Below, piece by piece: positions 16,564-25,011 of a stretch of 47,767 nt of DNA. The DNA lies in assembly GCF_000337455.1 (NCBI RefSeq), contig NZ_AOIU01000029.1, positions 1 to 47,767 on the forward strand, written 5' to 3'. Numbering within the stretch: position 1 is the first letter of the stretch; each line of letters starts with the position of its first letter. Position numbers and translations under genes: made by a program. The notes beneath the pieces were generated by a model. It ran no database searches. It was given only the letters and a program-made list of their open reading frames with translations, and was not told where the DNA came from. Source of the stretch: Halosimplex carlsbadense 2-9-1 (GTDB lineage: Archaea > Halobacteriota > Halobacteria > Halobacteriales > Haloarculaceae).

Positions 16564-18294
16564 TCAGAACGCCCCCGGTGCGACGACGTACCCGAACAGC
16601 AGCGTCAGTAGGCCGGTAGCCGCCGCGTAGTAGGCCAGCGGTATCAGTTCGAGCCGGATCACCCGTCCCTCCTCGCCGACGAGGCCGACGACCGCCAGCG
16701 CGGCGACGACGTTGTGGATGGCGACGAGGTTGCCGATGGCCCCGCCGACGGCCTGGGCGCCGACGACGACCTGGGTCGGGACGCCGATGTTCTGTGCGGC
16801 GTTGAACTGGAAGGTGCCGAACAGGATGTCGCTGACCGTGTTCGACCCGGCGATGAACGCGCCAAAGGCGCCGACCATCGAGGCGAAAAACGGGTACGCC
16901 CCGCCGGCGACGTTGGCCGTCAGGTCCGACAGGATGACGAGCATACTGTCGAGGTCGCCGGCACGCCCGGAGTTTATCATGATCTGGACGGTCGCGACTG
17001 CGAACCACAGGGCGATGACGGCCGGCAGTATCTTCCGGAAGGTCTCGGACCAGGACTCGGCGATCGCCTCGCGGTCCATCGCGTGGAGGCCGTAGGTGGC
17101 CACGCTGACGACCACGAAGATCGCGCCCGGAAGGTAGAGCGTCCGGAACGACCCGGACACGCCCTGGATCCCGAGGATGTCGTTCCACGCGACGATGAGA
17201 TTCGATTGCAGGAACGTCTGGAGGGGACTCCAGACCCGCGTGACGACGAGCAGGCCGGCCGTCAGGATGTACGGCAACCACGCCATCCCGAGCGACATAT
17301 CGCGTTCGGGGGTCGCCTGTGCGGTGCCGCCGTCGGCCGCGACCGTCCGCCCGCCCGACGTGCTCTCGCCGGGTTCGATGTCGCCGACCCAGTGGTCGGG
17401 CCACCCCACGCGCGGTCCGAAGTCCCACTCCTCGTCGGGGAGCAGGTAGCCGGCCCGCAGGACGGCGGCGGTGACGAACAGCCCGACCATCGCCCCGAGG
17501 AGGGCCGGGAACGTCGGCCCCAGGAAGTACGCGGTCAGCCAGTACGGGATGGCGAAAGCCGCCCACGCGAACGTCGTGAGCGGGAGCACCTCCAGTGCCG
17601 GGCGGAGCGACCGCTCCTCGCCGAAAAAGCGGGTCATCATCGCGACACCGATGAACGGCAACACGATGCCGACGACCGCGTGGATCGACGCCGCCCAGAG
17701 GGCCACGTCGGCGACGTACTCCGTGACCGTCAGTCCCTGTGCCTGGATCCCGGACTCGATCGCCGCGTTCTGGCTGAACACCTCTTCCAGGCCGATGATG
17801 AGCGGGGTTCCGACGGCGCCGAACGTGATCGCCATCAGGTTCCCCGTGAGTGCGACGACGACGGCCGCCAGCGGCGGGAAGCCGAGTCCCACCAGGAGCG
17901 GGCCGACGATGGCCGCCGGCGTCCCGAACCCGGCGGCGCCCTCGATGAACGAGCCCATGAGGAACACGAGCAGGACGACCTGGACGCGCCTGTCGTCGCT
18001 GATCGACGAGAAGCCGTCGTTGATCACGTCGAACGCCCCGGACTGTTTCAGCGTGTACAGCAACAGGATCGCGCCGAAGACGATCCAGAGAATCTCCGTC
18101 GCGGTGAACACCCCGGCTATCGTCGCCGCACCGATGAGCTCCGGACTCATGTTCCAGCCGACGAACCCGACGACGACCGCGATCAGCCACGCAATCGGCA
18201 TCGTCCGCGTCGCCGGCTGGTAGAGCATGACCATCAGGACCGTGATCGCGACCAGCGGCGCGAGTGCCATCGCCACCAGCGTCGCGTCAACCAT
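16564..18294 (-). CDS. lctP: L-lactate permease family transporter (LctP)
   Basis: The ATG at 18294 gives 576 aa; a GTG nine bases upstream (18303) is an alternative. Roughly thirteen membrane helices are visible. The family signatures GSFIEGAAGFGTPAAIVGPLL and LTGNLMAITFGAVGTPLIIG lie near 110-175, and AGSNTVSDILFGTFQFNAAQ lies near 475-495. It imports lactate and perhaps glycolate for the downstream dehydrogenase. A Shine-Dalgarno-like GGTGA sits five bases before the ATG, in keeping with the leader of about 106 nt predicted from the TATA box. Confidence 0.93.
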   Translation of the reverse strand: MVDATLVAMALAPLVAITVLMVMLYQPATRTMPIAWLIAVVVGFVGWNMSPELIGAATIAGVFTATEILWIVFGAILLLYTLKQSGAFDVINDGFSSISDDRRVQVVLLVFLMGSFIEGAAGFGTPAAIVGPLLVGLGFPPLAAVVVALTGNLMAITFGAVGTPLIIGLEEVFSQNAAIESGIQAQGLTVTEYVADVALWAASIHAVVGIVLPFIGVAMMTRFFGEERSLRPALEVLPLTTFAWAAFAIPYWLTAYFLGPTFPALLGAMVGLFVTAAVLRAGYLLPDEEWDFGPRVGWPDHWVGDIEPGESTSGGRTVAADGGTAQATPERDMSLGMAWLPYILTAGLLVVTRVWSPLQTFLQSNLIVAWNDILGIQGVSGSFRTLYLPGAIFVVVSVATYGLHAMDREAIAESWSETFRKILPAVIALWFAVATVQIMINSGRAGDLDSMLVILSDLTANVAGGAYPFFASMVGAFGAFIAGSNTVSDILFGTFQFNAAQNIGVPTQVVVGAQAVGGAIGNLVAIHNVVAALAVVGLVGEEGRVIRLELIPLAYYAAATGLLTLLFGYVVAPGAF

Positions 18295-18400
18295 GGCACT
18301 CACCCGCCCTCAGACGCCACGACGCCCGCGTTCCTGGCGCGCTCGATCCGGTGCCAGTCCACCAGCCTATCCGATTTCCGTGCCTGTCTGAGTCTGGCAT
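18287..18400 (-). CDS. Possible 37-codon leaderless upstream ORF of lctP
   Basis: The ATG at 18400 lies 27-28 bp downstream of the centre of a strong TATA box, the position where a leaderless transcript should begin. The frame runs 37 codons (MPDSDRHGNRIGWWTGTGSS...) without a stop and ends in a TGA at 18289-18287, just inside the lctP gene. It is rich in Gly, Trp and Arg and has no known homologue that I recognise. It may be a regulatory leader peptide or chance; only its position argues for it. Confidence 0.4.
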   Translation of the reverse strand: MPDSDRHGNRIGWWTGTGSSAPGTRASWRLRAGECHG

Positions 18401-18422
18401 GGCTCGAACATCATACGGGCAG

Positions 18423-18432
18423 TATTTATAAT
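18423..18432 (-). promoter_or_regulatory. TATA box of the lctP-dld operon
   Basis: The minus-strand ATTATAAATA is a near-perfect archaeal TATA box in an AT-rich island (18411-18447). The predicted start of transcription is close to 18401, about 106 nt before the lctP ATG. Confidence 0.65.
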
Positions 18433-18956
18433 TATTGTTGGTTCTATACCGTCGGGAACACGGTCCGCGCAGGCCCCGGACCGAATCGGCGGACCGAGTG
18501 ATCGGGGATTACAGGGGCATTCACTGCGTTTTCTGGGGCCATCCTGAATGCTGTCGGGATCCGAGCGGTGCCGCCGATCGAGTACGGTGGCGGTCGTTCA
18601 TTCGACTGCATGGGGTAGTACACGAGTTTACGTCCGGTTCACACCTGTGTACCGGTCACCGCACGACTCGTCCGCGGAACCTCGACGCGGAAATCGACGG
18701 ACGGAGTGGCCGACTCCTCGCACTGGTCGGTGTCGCGATGGGCGAGTCCGCGCCGACCGCCTCGTGTGGCTGACCGGTGCCCCAGCGCGCGGATCGCGGC
18801 GCCGAACCCGACTGCCGGAACGGCGACAGGACGAGCGTCCGGGGGCGTCGGTGAGTACGCCCGCCTGCAACCCTGCAGGCAGTGGAGGCGACGACGAACC
18901 TACCGACAACCGTGAGACCCAGAGCGAATTTCAGCGATGATTCCTGAGGGTTCGAG
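18433..18956. other. Intergenic region between lctP and pilus genes, no supported gene
   Basis: About 520 bp without a convincing coding region; the open frames on both strands are Arg-rich and resemble no protein. One perfect 7-bp hairpin GCCTGCA-ACCC-TGCAGGC lies at 18863-18880. The left end belongs to the lctP promoter and the right end to the pilus promoter. Base composition around 18420-18445 and 18920-18980 is clearly more AT-rich than the genes. Confidence 0.6.
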
Positions 18957-18966
18957 TTTAAATACG
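18957..18966 (+). promoter_or_regulatory. TATA box of the pilus assembly operon
   Basis: GTTTAAATAC is centred about 56 bp upstream of the ATG at 19017, predicting a leader of about 29 nt. A Shine-Dalgarno-like GGTGA lies five bases before the ATG, as expected for a leadered mRNA. Confidence 0.6.
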
Positions 18967-19016
18967 TGGGTCGGAAATTTAGTCCAACGAGAGGCCGCGA
19001 CGGCCGGGTGAGACAC

Positions 19017-20684
19017 ATGGCAGGCGAGAAAACGGAGAGCAATGCTCTGGGTTCGTTCCAGCAGTGGCTCTCGCGGGCGGCCGGCGCGCTCACGGGCTCG
19101 CGGATCCACGTCCCGGACTACGACCCCGCTCGCCACGGCCGGCTGGTCGCCGACGACCCGCCGGCCGGCGGTCGCGAGGTCGACCGCTACTGGCTCAACG
19201 CCCCCTTCGCGTACGTCTCGATCGCCTACGACGACGAGGAGAACGAACACCGCTACCGCGTCGTCGAACCGACCCTGGACGAGACCGAGCGCGACCTCCT
19301 CCATCGCGTGTTCGACGACATCCGCGACCCGCTCCTCTATCGCGACGACGTGAGCGAGGACCCCGCCGACGCCCTGCGCGAGGAACTCCGTCAGCGCCTC
19401 GAAGAGTACGGCGTCGACGTGGCGACCGAGACGTTCTACCGCCTGTACTACTATCTGCACCGCTCGTTTCTGGGCTACGGCAAACTCGACCCCATCATGC
19501 ACGACTCCCGCGTCGAAGACATCTCCTGCGACGGCGCCGGCCTCCCCGTGTTCGTCTACCACGAGGACTACACCGACGTGGAGTCGACCGTCGTCTTCGA
19601 GCGCGACGAACTCGACGACTACGTCATCCAGCTCGCCCAGCGCTCGGGCCGCCACGTCAGCGTCTCCGACCCCGTCGTCTCGACGACGCTGCCCGACGGC
19701 TCCCGTATCGAGCTGGCGCTCGGCGAGGAGGTCACCCCGCGAGGGTCGGCCTTTACGATCCGGAAGTACGCCGAGGAGCCGTTCACCCCGGTCGACCTGA
19801 TGAACTACGGCACCTACGACGACCGGATGTTAGCCTTCCTCTGGCTCTGCATCGAGAACAACAAGAGCCTCATCTTCGCCGGCGGGACGGCGGCCGGCAA
19901 GACCACCTCCATGAACGCCGTCTCGATGTTCATCCCGCCGCGGTCGAAGGTGATCACCATCGAGGACACCCGGGAGCTGTCGCTGTATCACGAGAACTGG
20001 CTGTCGTCGGTCACGCGCGAGCGCATGGGCGACGGCGACATCACGATGTACGACCTGCTGCGCTCGTCGCTACGCCACCGCCCCGAGTACATCGTCGTCG
20101 GCGAGGTCCGTGGCGAGGAGGCGATCACCCTGTTCCAGGCCATGAACACCGGACACACGACTTTCTCGACGCTGCACGCCGACTCCGTGCAGACGGTCAT
20201 CAACCGCCTGGAGAACGAGCCGATCAACGTCCCGCGACCGATGGTGCAGTCGCTGGACGTGCTGAGCGTCCAGGTCCTGACGCGCTCGGGCGGCGAGCGC
20301 GTCCGGCGCGCCCGGACCATCGCCGAGATCGAGGGCATCGACCAGCGGACGGGCGAACTCGACTACTCGAACACCTACAACTGGGACGGCACCGGCGACA
20401 CCTTCACCCGTAACAACAGCGAACTCCTCGACGAGATCCGCGAGGAACAGGGCTGGACCCGCGCCGAGTTGCTCCGCGAGCTGCGCAACCGGCGGCGGTT
20501 CCTGACCTACCTCCAGGAGAACGACATCACCGACTTCCGCCGGTTCACGGCGATGGTGAACAAGTATTACTCCGACCCCGAGGAGGTCGTCGACATGATC
20601 GACGAGGCCGACGTGACCGTCGAGGACGGGGGCGACCCGGCGGTCGGTGACGGGACCGAACCGTCGGTCGACGACCAGCCATGA
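19017..20684 (+). CDS. Type IV pilus/secretion assembly ATPase (PilB/TadA-like)
   Basis: This 555-aa VirB11/PilT-family ATPase is preceded by a haloarchaeal N-terminal domain (about 1-120). The Walker A GGTAAGKTT lies near 289-297, the Asp box ITIEDTRELSL near 315, Walker B EYIVVGEVRGEEA near 355-367 and the His box HTTFSTLHADS near 378-388. It powers insertion or extraction of type IV pilins through the PilC-like partner encoded next. The stop overlaps that gene's ATG (ATGA). The start at 19017 is favoured by the GGTGA element; an upstream GTG lies in the promoter. Confidence 0.92.
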   Translation: MAGEKTESNALGSFQQWLSRAAGALTGSRIHVPDYDPARHGRLVADDPPAGGREVDRYWLNAPFAYVSIAYDDEENEHRYRVVEPTLDETERDLLHRVFDDIRDPLLYRDDVSEDPADALREELRQRLEEYGVDVATETFYRLYYYLHRSFLGYGKLDPIMHDSRVEDISCDGAGLPVFVYHEDYTDVESTVVFERDELDDYVIQLAQRSGRHVSVSDPVVSTTLPDGSRIELALGEEVTPRGSAFTIRKYAEEPFTPVDLMNYGTYDDRMLAFLWLCIENNKSLIFAGGTAAGKTTSMNAVSMFIPPRSKVITIEDTRELSLYHENWLSSVTRERMGDGDITMYDLLRSSLRHRPEYIVVGEVRGEEAITLFQAMNTGHTTFSTLHADSVQTVINRLENEPINVPRPMVQSLDVLSVQVLTRSGGERVRRARTIAEIEGIDQRTGELDYSNTYNWDGTGDTFTRNNSELLDEIREEQGWTRAELLRELRNRRRFLTYLQENDITDFRRFTAMVNKYYSDPEEVVDMIDEADVTVEDGGDPAVGDGTEPSVDDQP

Positions 20685-23230
20685 GTTCGGTTCTCGGGCT
20701 CGCGCCGCTGCTCGTCGCGCTGGCGCTGGCGGCGCTGATACCGCTGTCGTCGCTCCACGCCGGGCTCGACACCCTGGCCACTCGGACGGCGAGACGCTAC
20801 TTCGGCCGGTACGTCCCCGAGGAGGCGCCCGACCGGCGGAACCGGCTCAAGGAGGCGTACGTCGACCAGACCTATCGCGCGTACGCCGCCGAGACCTACC
20901 TCGTGACGGTCGTCGCCGCGCTGGCCGGCGCCATCGTCGGCGTGTACGTCTTCGGCGGCGTCCTGCTCGTGCTCCCGGCGGTCGGTGAGTTCATCCAGGC
21001 GCTGCCCAGCTCCATCGCCAACACGCTCGGCCGGCCGGAACTGGAACCGGAGCTGACTCCGAACCAGGTGTTCGCCGTGCTGACGGCCGGCGGTGCTGTC
21101 TCCGGGCTCGTCGTCGCCGGGTTCACCTACTGGTATCGCTGGCAGAGCCCGCAGAGTCACGCCGAGGTCCGACGCCGCGGCATCAACGAGGGGTTGCCGC
21201 GGACGGTCGCGTTCGTCTACGCCCTCTCGCGGGGCGGCATGTCGACCCCGGGCGTGATGCGGACGCTCGCGGACAATCGCGACGTGTACGGCCACGGCGC
21301 CGACGAGATCTCCGTCGCGGTCCGCGAGATGGACCTGTTCGGCCGGGACATCATCACCGCCGTCCGCAACGTCTCGAAGCGGACGCCCAGCGAGCAGTTC
21401 AAGACCTTCAGCGAGAACCTCGCGAGCGTCCTCCAGAGCGGCCAGCGGCTCCCCGGGTTCCTGCGCGACCAGTACGAACGCTACCAGGAGGAGGCCGTCG
21501 ACCGCCAGGAGGACATCCTCGAACTGCTGTCGACCATCGCCGAGGCCTACGTCACCGTCCTCGTCGCCGGCACGCTGTTCCTGATGACGATCCTGCTCGT
21601 CTTCGGGCTGACGACGACCCAGACGATCAACTTCCTGCGGCTGCTCGCCTACGTGATGATCCCGCTGGCTAACGTCCTGTTCGTGATCTACCTCGCGGGG
21701 AAGCTCGACCTGCTCGGCGTCGCGAGCGGCAGCGAGACGGGGGCGCTGGCCGAGTCGATACGCGGGCGCTCGGGGCTCCCCGGAGCGGCCCCGGACGCGG
21801 CCGACGGGGCGACCGCCGGCGAGGACGCCGACGCGCCCGTGGCCGACGGCGGCTACACGGCGTCTGCGACCCTCCGCGAGCAGCTCGCGGTGTACGACTC
21901 CCTGCGCCGCGTCCGGTCGCTGGTCGACCGGCCGTTTCAGGGGCTCATGCGGCGGCCGACGGCGATCCTCTACGTCACCGTCCCGGTGGCACTGGTGTCG
22001 ATCGCCCTCCGGGCGCCGGGCGCGATCACCGCCAACGGCGTTCAGGCCCGTGCCCTCGACGACGTGCTGATCCAGGCGGTGTTGGTCGTGATCGGCTCGT
22101 TCGCGGTCGTCTGGGAGATATACACCCGGCGTATCCGCCGGATGGAGGCGGCGCTCCCGGAGCTGCTCGAACGGCTCGCGAGCCTCAACGACGCGGGGAT
22201 GTCCGTCGTCGAGGGGTTCGAGCGCGTCCGCGAGAGCGACCTGGGCGTCCTCTCGGTCGAGGTCGACCGGATCTGCCGGGACCTGACCTACGGGGCGAAC
22301 GTCGACGACGCCCTGCGCCGGTTCGGCCTCCGCGTCCGCACGACGGCGACGACCCGCGTCGTCACGCTCCTCACCAACGCCCTCCGGGCGAGCGGCGAAC
22401 TCGCGCCGGTCCTGCGGATCGCCGGCGAGCAGGCGGCCTCGGAGCTCAAACTCCGTCGCAAGCGCCGCCAGCAGATGTTCACCTACCTCGTCGTCATCTA
22501 CATCTCCTTCGCGGTGTTCCTCGTCATCATCGTCGCCGTCCAGGAGGTGCTCGTGCCGAGCCTCCCGAACAACGTCCCGACGCCCGAGAACAGCAACCGG
22601 CTCGCGGTCAACGTCGAGTCGTTCGCCCGCTTCGGCCAGGTGAACAAGGCCGCCTACACGCTCGTCTTCTTCCACACGGCCATCGTCCAGGCGGTCCTCT
22701 CTGGATTCATCGCCGGCCAGCTCGGTGAGGGGTCGCTCAAACACGGCGCCAAGCACGCCGCGATCATGCTCGCCGTCGCCTACGGCGCCTTCCTGCTGCT
22801 GTCCTCGCCGGTCGCGCAGGTCACCTTCGACGACCAGACGATGACCGGCGAGACCGTCACCGTCGACTCCGTCTCGCTCTCGGAGGGCGGCTACGTCACC
22901 GTCCGGGCGCGGACGGCCGACGGTGAGATCGTCGGCCACAGCGAGTACCTGGCCGCCGGCTCCCACGAGGGGATCCGGATACGCCTCGAATCGGCATACA
23001 GCGAGGAGATGGAGCTGTACGCGGTGCCCCATCTCGACACCGACGGCGACGAGCGCTTCGGCTACACCGGCGGCTCGGTCGACCGAACCTATCCGACCGA
23101 GCGGACGCGGATCTACGACGTGGCGCAGGTCCTCCGGTCGGACCGGGGCGGGAGCCAGTCGCTCCGGGGCCTCCTCGCGGGCTCGCTCCCGGCGGGCGGG
23201 TCGGTCTCGCCCGGGGTCGGCAGCTTTTAG
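20681..23230 (+). CDS. Type IV pilus assembly membrane protein (PilC/TadC-like, two T2SSF domains) with extra C-terminal domain
   Basis: This 849-aa polytopic protein contains two type II secretion F domains, each a cytoplasmic helical bundle followed by membrane helices. The first is near 165-345 (RGINEGLPRTVAFVYALSRG..., then ILLVFGLTTTQTINFL) and the second near 495-690 (RIRRMEAALPELLERLASLN..., then FLVIIVAVQEVLVPSL). It ends in helices around 700-720 and an exported domain of about 130 residues (GETVTVDSVSLSEGGYVTV, GHSEYLAAGSHEGIR, AVPHLDTDGDERFGY). That module resembles haloarchaeal DUF7282 and recurs in the PGF-CTERM protein at 35.2-37.4 kb. Usual PilC/TadC proteins lack it. Confidence 0.9.
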   Translation: MSSVLGLAPLLVALALAALIPLSSLHAGLDTLATRTARRYFGRYVPEEAPDRRNRLKEAYVDQTYRAYAAETYLVTVVAALAGAIVGVYVFGGVLLVLPAVGEFIQALPSSIANTLGRPELEPELTPNQVFAVLTAGGAVSGLVVAGFTYWYRWQSPQSHAEVRRRGINEGLPRTVAFVYALSRGGMSTPGVMRTLADNRDVYGHGADEISVAVREMDLFGRDIITAVRNVSKRTPSEQFKTFSENLASVLQSGQRLPGFLRDQYERYQEEAVDRQEDILELLSTIAEAYVTVLVAGTLFLMTILLVFGLTTTQTINFLRLLAYVMIPLANVLFVIYLAGKLDLLGVASGSETGALAESIRGRSGLPGAAPDAADGATAGEDADAPVADGGYTASATLREQLAVYDSLRRVRSLVDRPFQGLMRRPTAILYVTVPVALVSIALRAPGAITANGVQARALDDVLIQAVLVVIGSFAVVWEIYTRRIRRMEAALPELLERLASLNDAGMSVVEGFERVRESDLGVLSVEVDRICRDLTYGANVDDALRRFGLRVRTTATTRVVTLLTNALRASGELAPVLRIAGEQAASELKLRRKRRQQMFTYLVVIYISFAVFLVIIVAVQEVLVPSLPNNVPTPENSNRLAVNVESFARFGQVNKAAYTLVFFHTAIVQAVLSGFIAGQLGEGSLKHGAKHAAIMLAVAYGAFLLLSSPVAQVTFDDQTMTGETVTVDSVSLSEGGYVTVRARTADGEIVGHSEYLAAGSHEGIRIRLESAYSEEMELYAVPHLDTDGDERFGYTGGSVDRTYPTERTRIYDVAQVLRSDRGGSQSLRGLLAGSLPAGGSVSPGVGSF

Positions 23231-23257
23231 ACCGGCGGGGGACCTACCGACGAGGCG

Positions 23258-24940
23258 ATGGAGCTGGCCGCCTTCGCCGAGCGAGCCCGGGAAATCGAAG
23301 CCGAGAGCGCCGACACCGCCATCGTCGAGGGGGTGACCGACTTGCTGGATGCGGCGGGCGCGGATCTACCCGTCGTCGCCCGGTACGTTCAGGGACGGGT
23401 GTTCCCCGCCCACGACTCGACGAAACTGGACATCGGCCCGGCGCTGTGCTACGAGGCCATCGCGAAGGCGGCCGGCCGGAACGTCACTGTCGACGACGTG
23501 GAGGACCGGGTCGCCGACGTGGGCGACGTGGGCGCGGTCGCTTCGAGCTACGACTTCGGCGGCCAGCAGGGGCTCGCTGCGTTCGGCGCGGGCGCCGGAG
23601 CGGGAGACGGAGACGGCGGCGACGGGCTGACCGTCGCCGAGGTCGACGCCGAGTTGCGCGATCTGGCCGCGGCAGACGGGTCGGGCAGCCACGACACCAA
23701 GCGGGACATCCTGTTCGGGCTGTTCAACCGGGCGGGGGACGACGAGGCGCGGTATCTCGCCCGGCTCGTCCTCTCGGAGATGCGCATCGGCGTCGGCGAC
23801 GGGACGGTCCGGGACGCGATCGCCGAGGCGTTCGACGTGCCGGTCGAGGCGGTCGAGCGAGCGCTGCAGGTCACCAACGACCACGGCGAGGTGGCGCTCG
23901 TCGCCCGCGACGAGGGGATCGACGGCCTCGAATCGCTCGGGCTCGAAGTCGGCCGGCCGGTCGGCGCGATGCTCGCCCAGGCCGGAACGGTCAGCGACGC
24001 ACTGGACGAGTGGGAGTCCGTTGCCGTCGAGACCAAGTTCGACGGTGCGAGAGTCCAGGTGCATCACGACGGCGAGGAGACGGCCCTCTTTTCGCGGAAC
24101 ATGGAGGACGTGACCGACCCGCTCCCGGAGGTCGTCGCGTTCGTCGCGGACGCCCTCGACGGGCCCGCGATACTGGACGGCGAGGTCGTGGCGGTCGCCG
24201 ACGACGGCTCGCCCCTCCCGTTTCAGGAGATCCTCCGGCGGTTCCGGCGGAAACACGACGTGGCGAAGGCCCGCGAGGACGTGACCGTCGAGTTCCGAGC
24301 GTTCGACTGCCTCCACGCCGACGGCGACGACCTGCTCGACGAGCCGCTGACCGAGCGCCACGACCGCCTGGCCGACGCACTCGGCGATGCCGGCGCCGGG
24401 GCGCTGTCGGCCCTGACCGTCACCGAGGACGCCGAGGAGATCGCCGATATCGAGGCCGAGGCGCTCGATGCGGACCACGAGGGGATCATGCTGAAAAACC
24501 CCGAATCGGCCTACACGCCGGGTCGGCGCGGCAAGCAGTGGCTCAAGCGCAAACCCGACGTGGAGACGCTCGATCTGGTCGTGACCGGCGCCGAGTGGGG
24601 CGAAGGACGCCGCGCCGAGTTGTTGGGCACCTTCGAGGTCGCCGCGCCCACCGACGGCGGGTTCGCCCCGCTCGGCAAGGTCGCCACCGGGATCACCGAC
24701 GAGGAACTGGCGGGTCTGACCGACCTGCTCGAACCGCACGTCCTGCGCGAGGACGGCGCGGACGTGGACGTCGAGCCCGCGGTCGTCTTCGAGGTGGGCT
24801 ACGAGGAGATCCAGGCCTCGCCCACCTATGGGGCTGGCTACGCGCTGCGGTTTCCCCGCTTTCTCGGCGTCCGCGACGATATCGACCCCACCGACGCGGA
24901 CTCGCTGGAACGGGTCGAGCGGCTGGCCGACCAGCAGTGA
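23258..24940 (+). CDS. lig: ATP-dependent DNA ligase (archaeal LigI type)
   Basis: This 560-aa protein is full length for the archaeal replicative ligase. The N-terminal DNA-binding domain (about 1-220) is followed by the adenylation domain with K260-F-D-G263 (the AMP-accepting Lys), FSRNMEDVTDPLPEV, AILDGEVVA, VEFRAFDCL, EGIMLKNP and KQWLKRKP, and then the OB fold (about 440-560). It seals Okazaki fragments and repair nicks. A Gly/Asp-rich insert at about 110-122 is a flexible loop. The TATA-like AGCTTTTAGA at 23222-23231 overlaps the end of the pilus gene, so it has its own promoter. Confidence 0.95.
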   Translation: MELAAFAERAREIEAESADTAIVEGVTDLLDAAGADLPVVARYVQGRVFPAHDSTKLDIGPALCYEAIAKAAGRNVTVDDVEDRVADVGDVGAVASSYDFGGQQGLAAFGAGAGAGDGDGGDGLTVAEVDAELRDLAAADGSGSHDTKRDILFGLFNRAGDDEARYLARLVLSEMRIGVGDGTVRDAIAEAFDVPVEAVERALQVTNDHGEVALVARDEGIDGLESLGLEVGRPVGAMLAQAGTVSDALDEWESVAVETKFDGARVQVHHDGEETALFSRNMEDVTDPLPEVVAFVADALDGPAILDGEVVAVADDGSPLPFQEILRRFRRKHDVAKAREDVTVEFRAFDCLHADGDDLLDEPLTERHDRLADALGDAGAGALSALTVTEDAEEIADIEAEALDADHEGIMLKNPESAYTPGRRGKQWLKRKPDVETLDLVVTGAEWGEGRRAELLGTFEVAAPTDGGFAPLGKVATGITDEELAGLTDLLEPHVLREDGADVDVEPAVVFEVGYEEIQASPTYGAGYALRFPRFLGVRDDIDPTDADSLERVERLADQQ

Positions 24941-24979
24941 CGGGCCGCTCAGATGCGGAAGGGGCCACCTGAAGCCGAA

Positions 24980-24989
24980 CGCTTAACCG
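24980..24989 (+). promoter_or_regulatory. TATA box of the MBL-fold hydrolase gene
   Basis: CGCTTAACCG is centred about 28 bp before the ATG at 25012, predicting a leaderless mRNA. Confidence 0.5.
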
Positions 24990-25011
24990 CGTCTCGGGGG
25001 AATTCGGAGGT

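Noticed and set aside
18435..18773. 112-codon plus-strand frame between lctP and the pilus operon
   Set aside because: No homology-like pattern, no promoter spacing, and its start lies inside the lctP promoter island.
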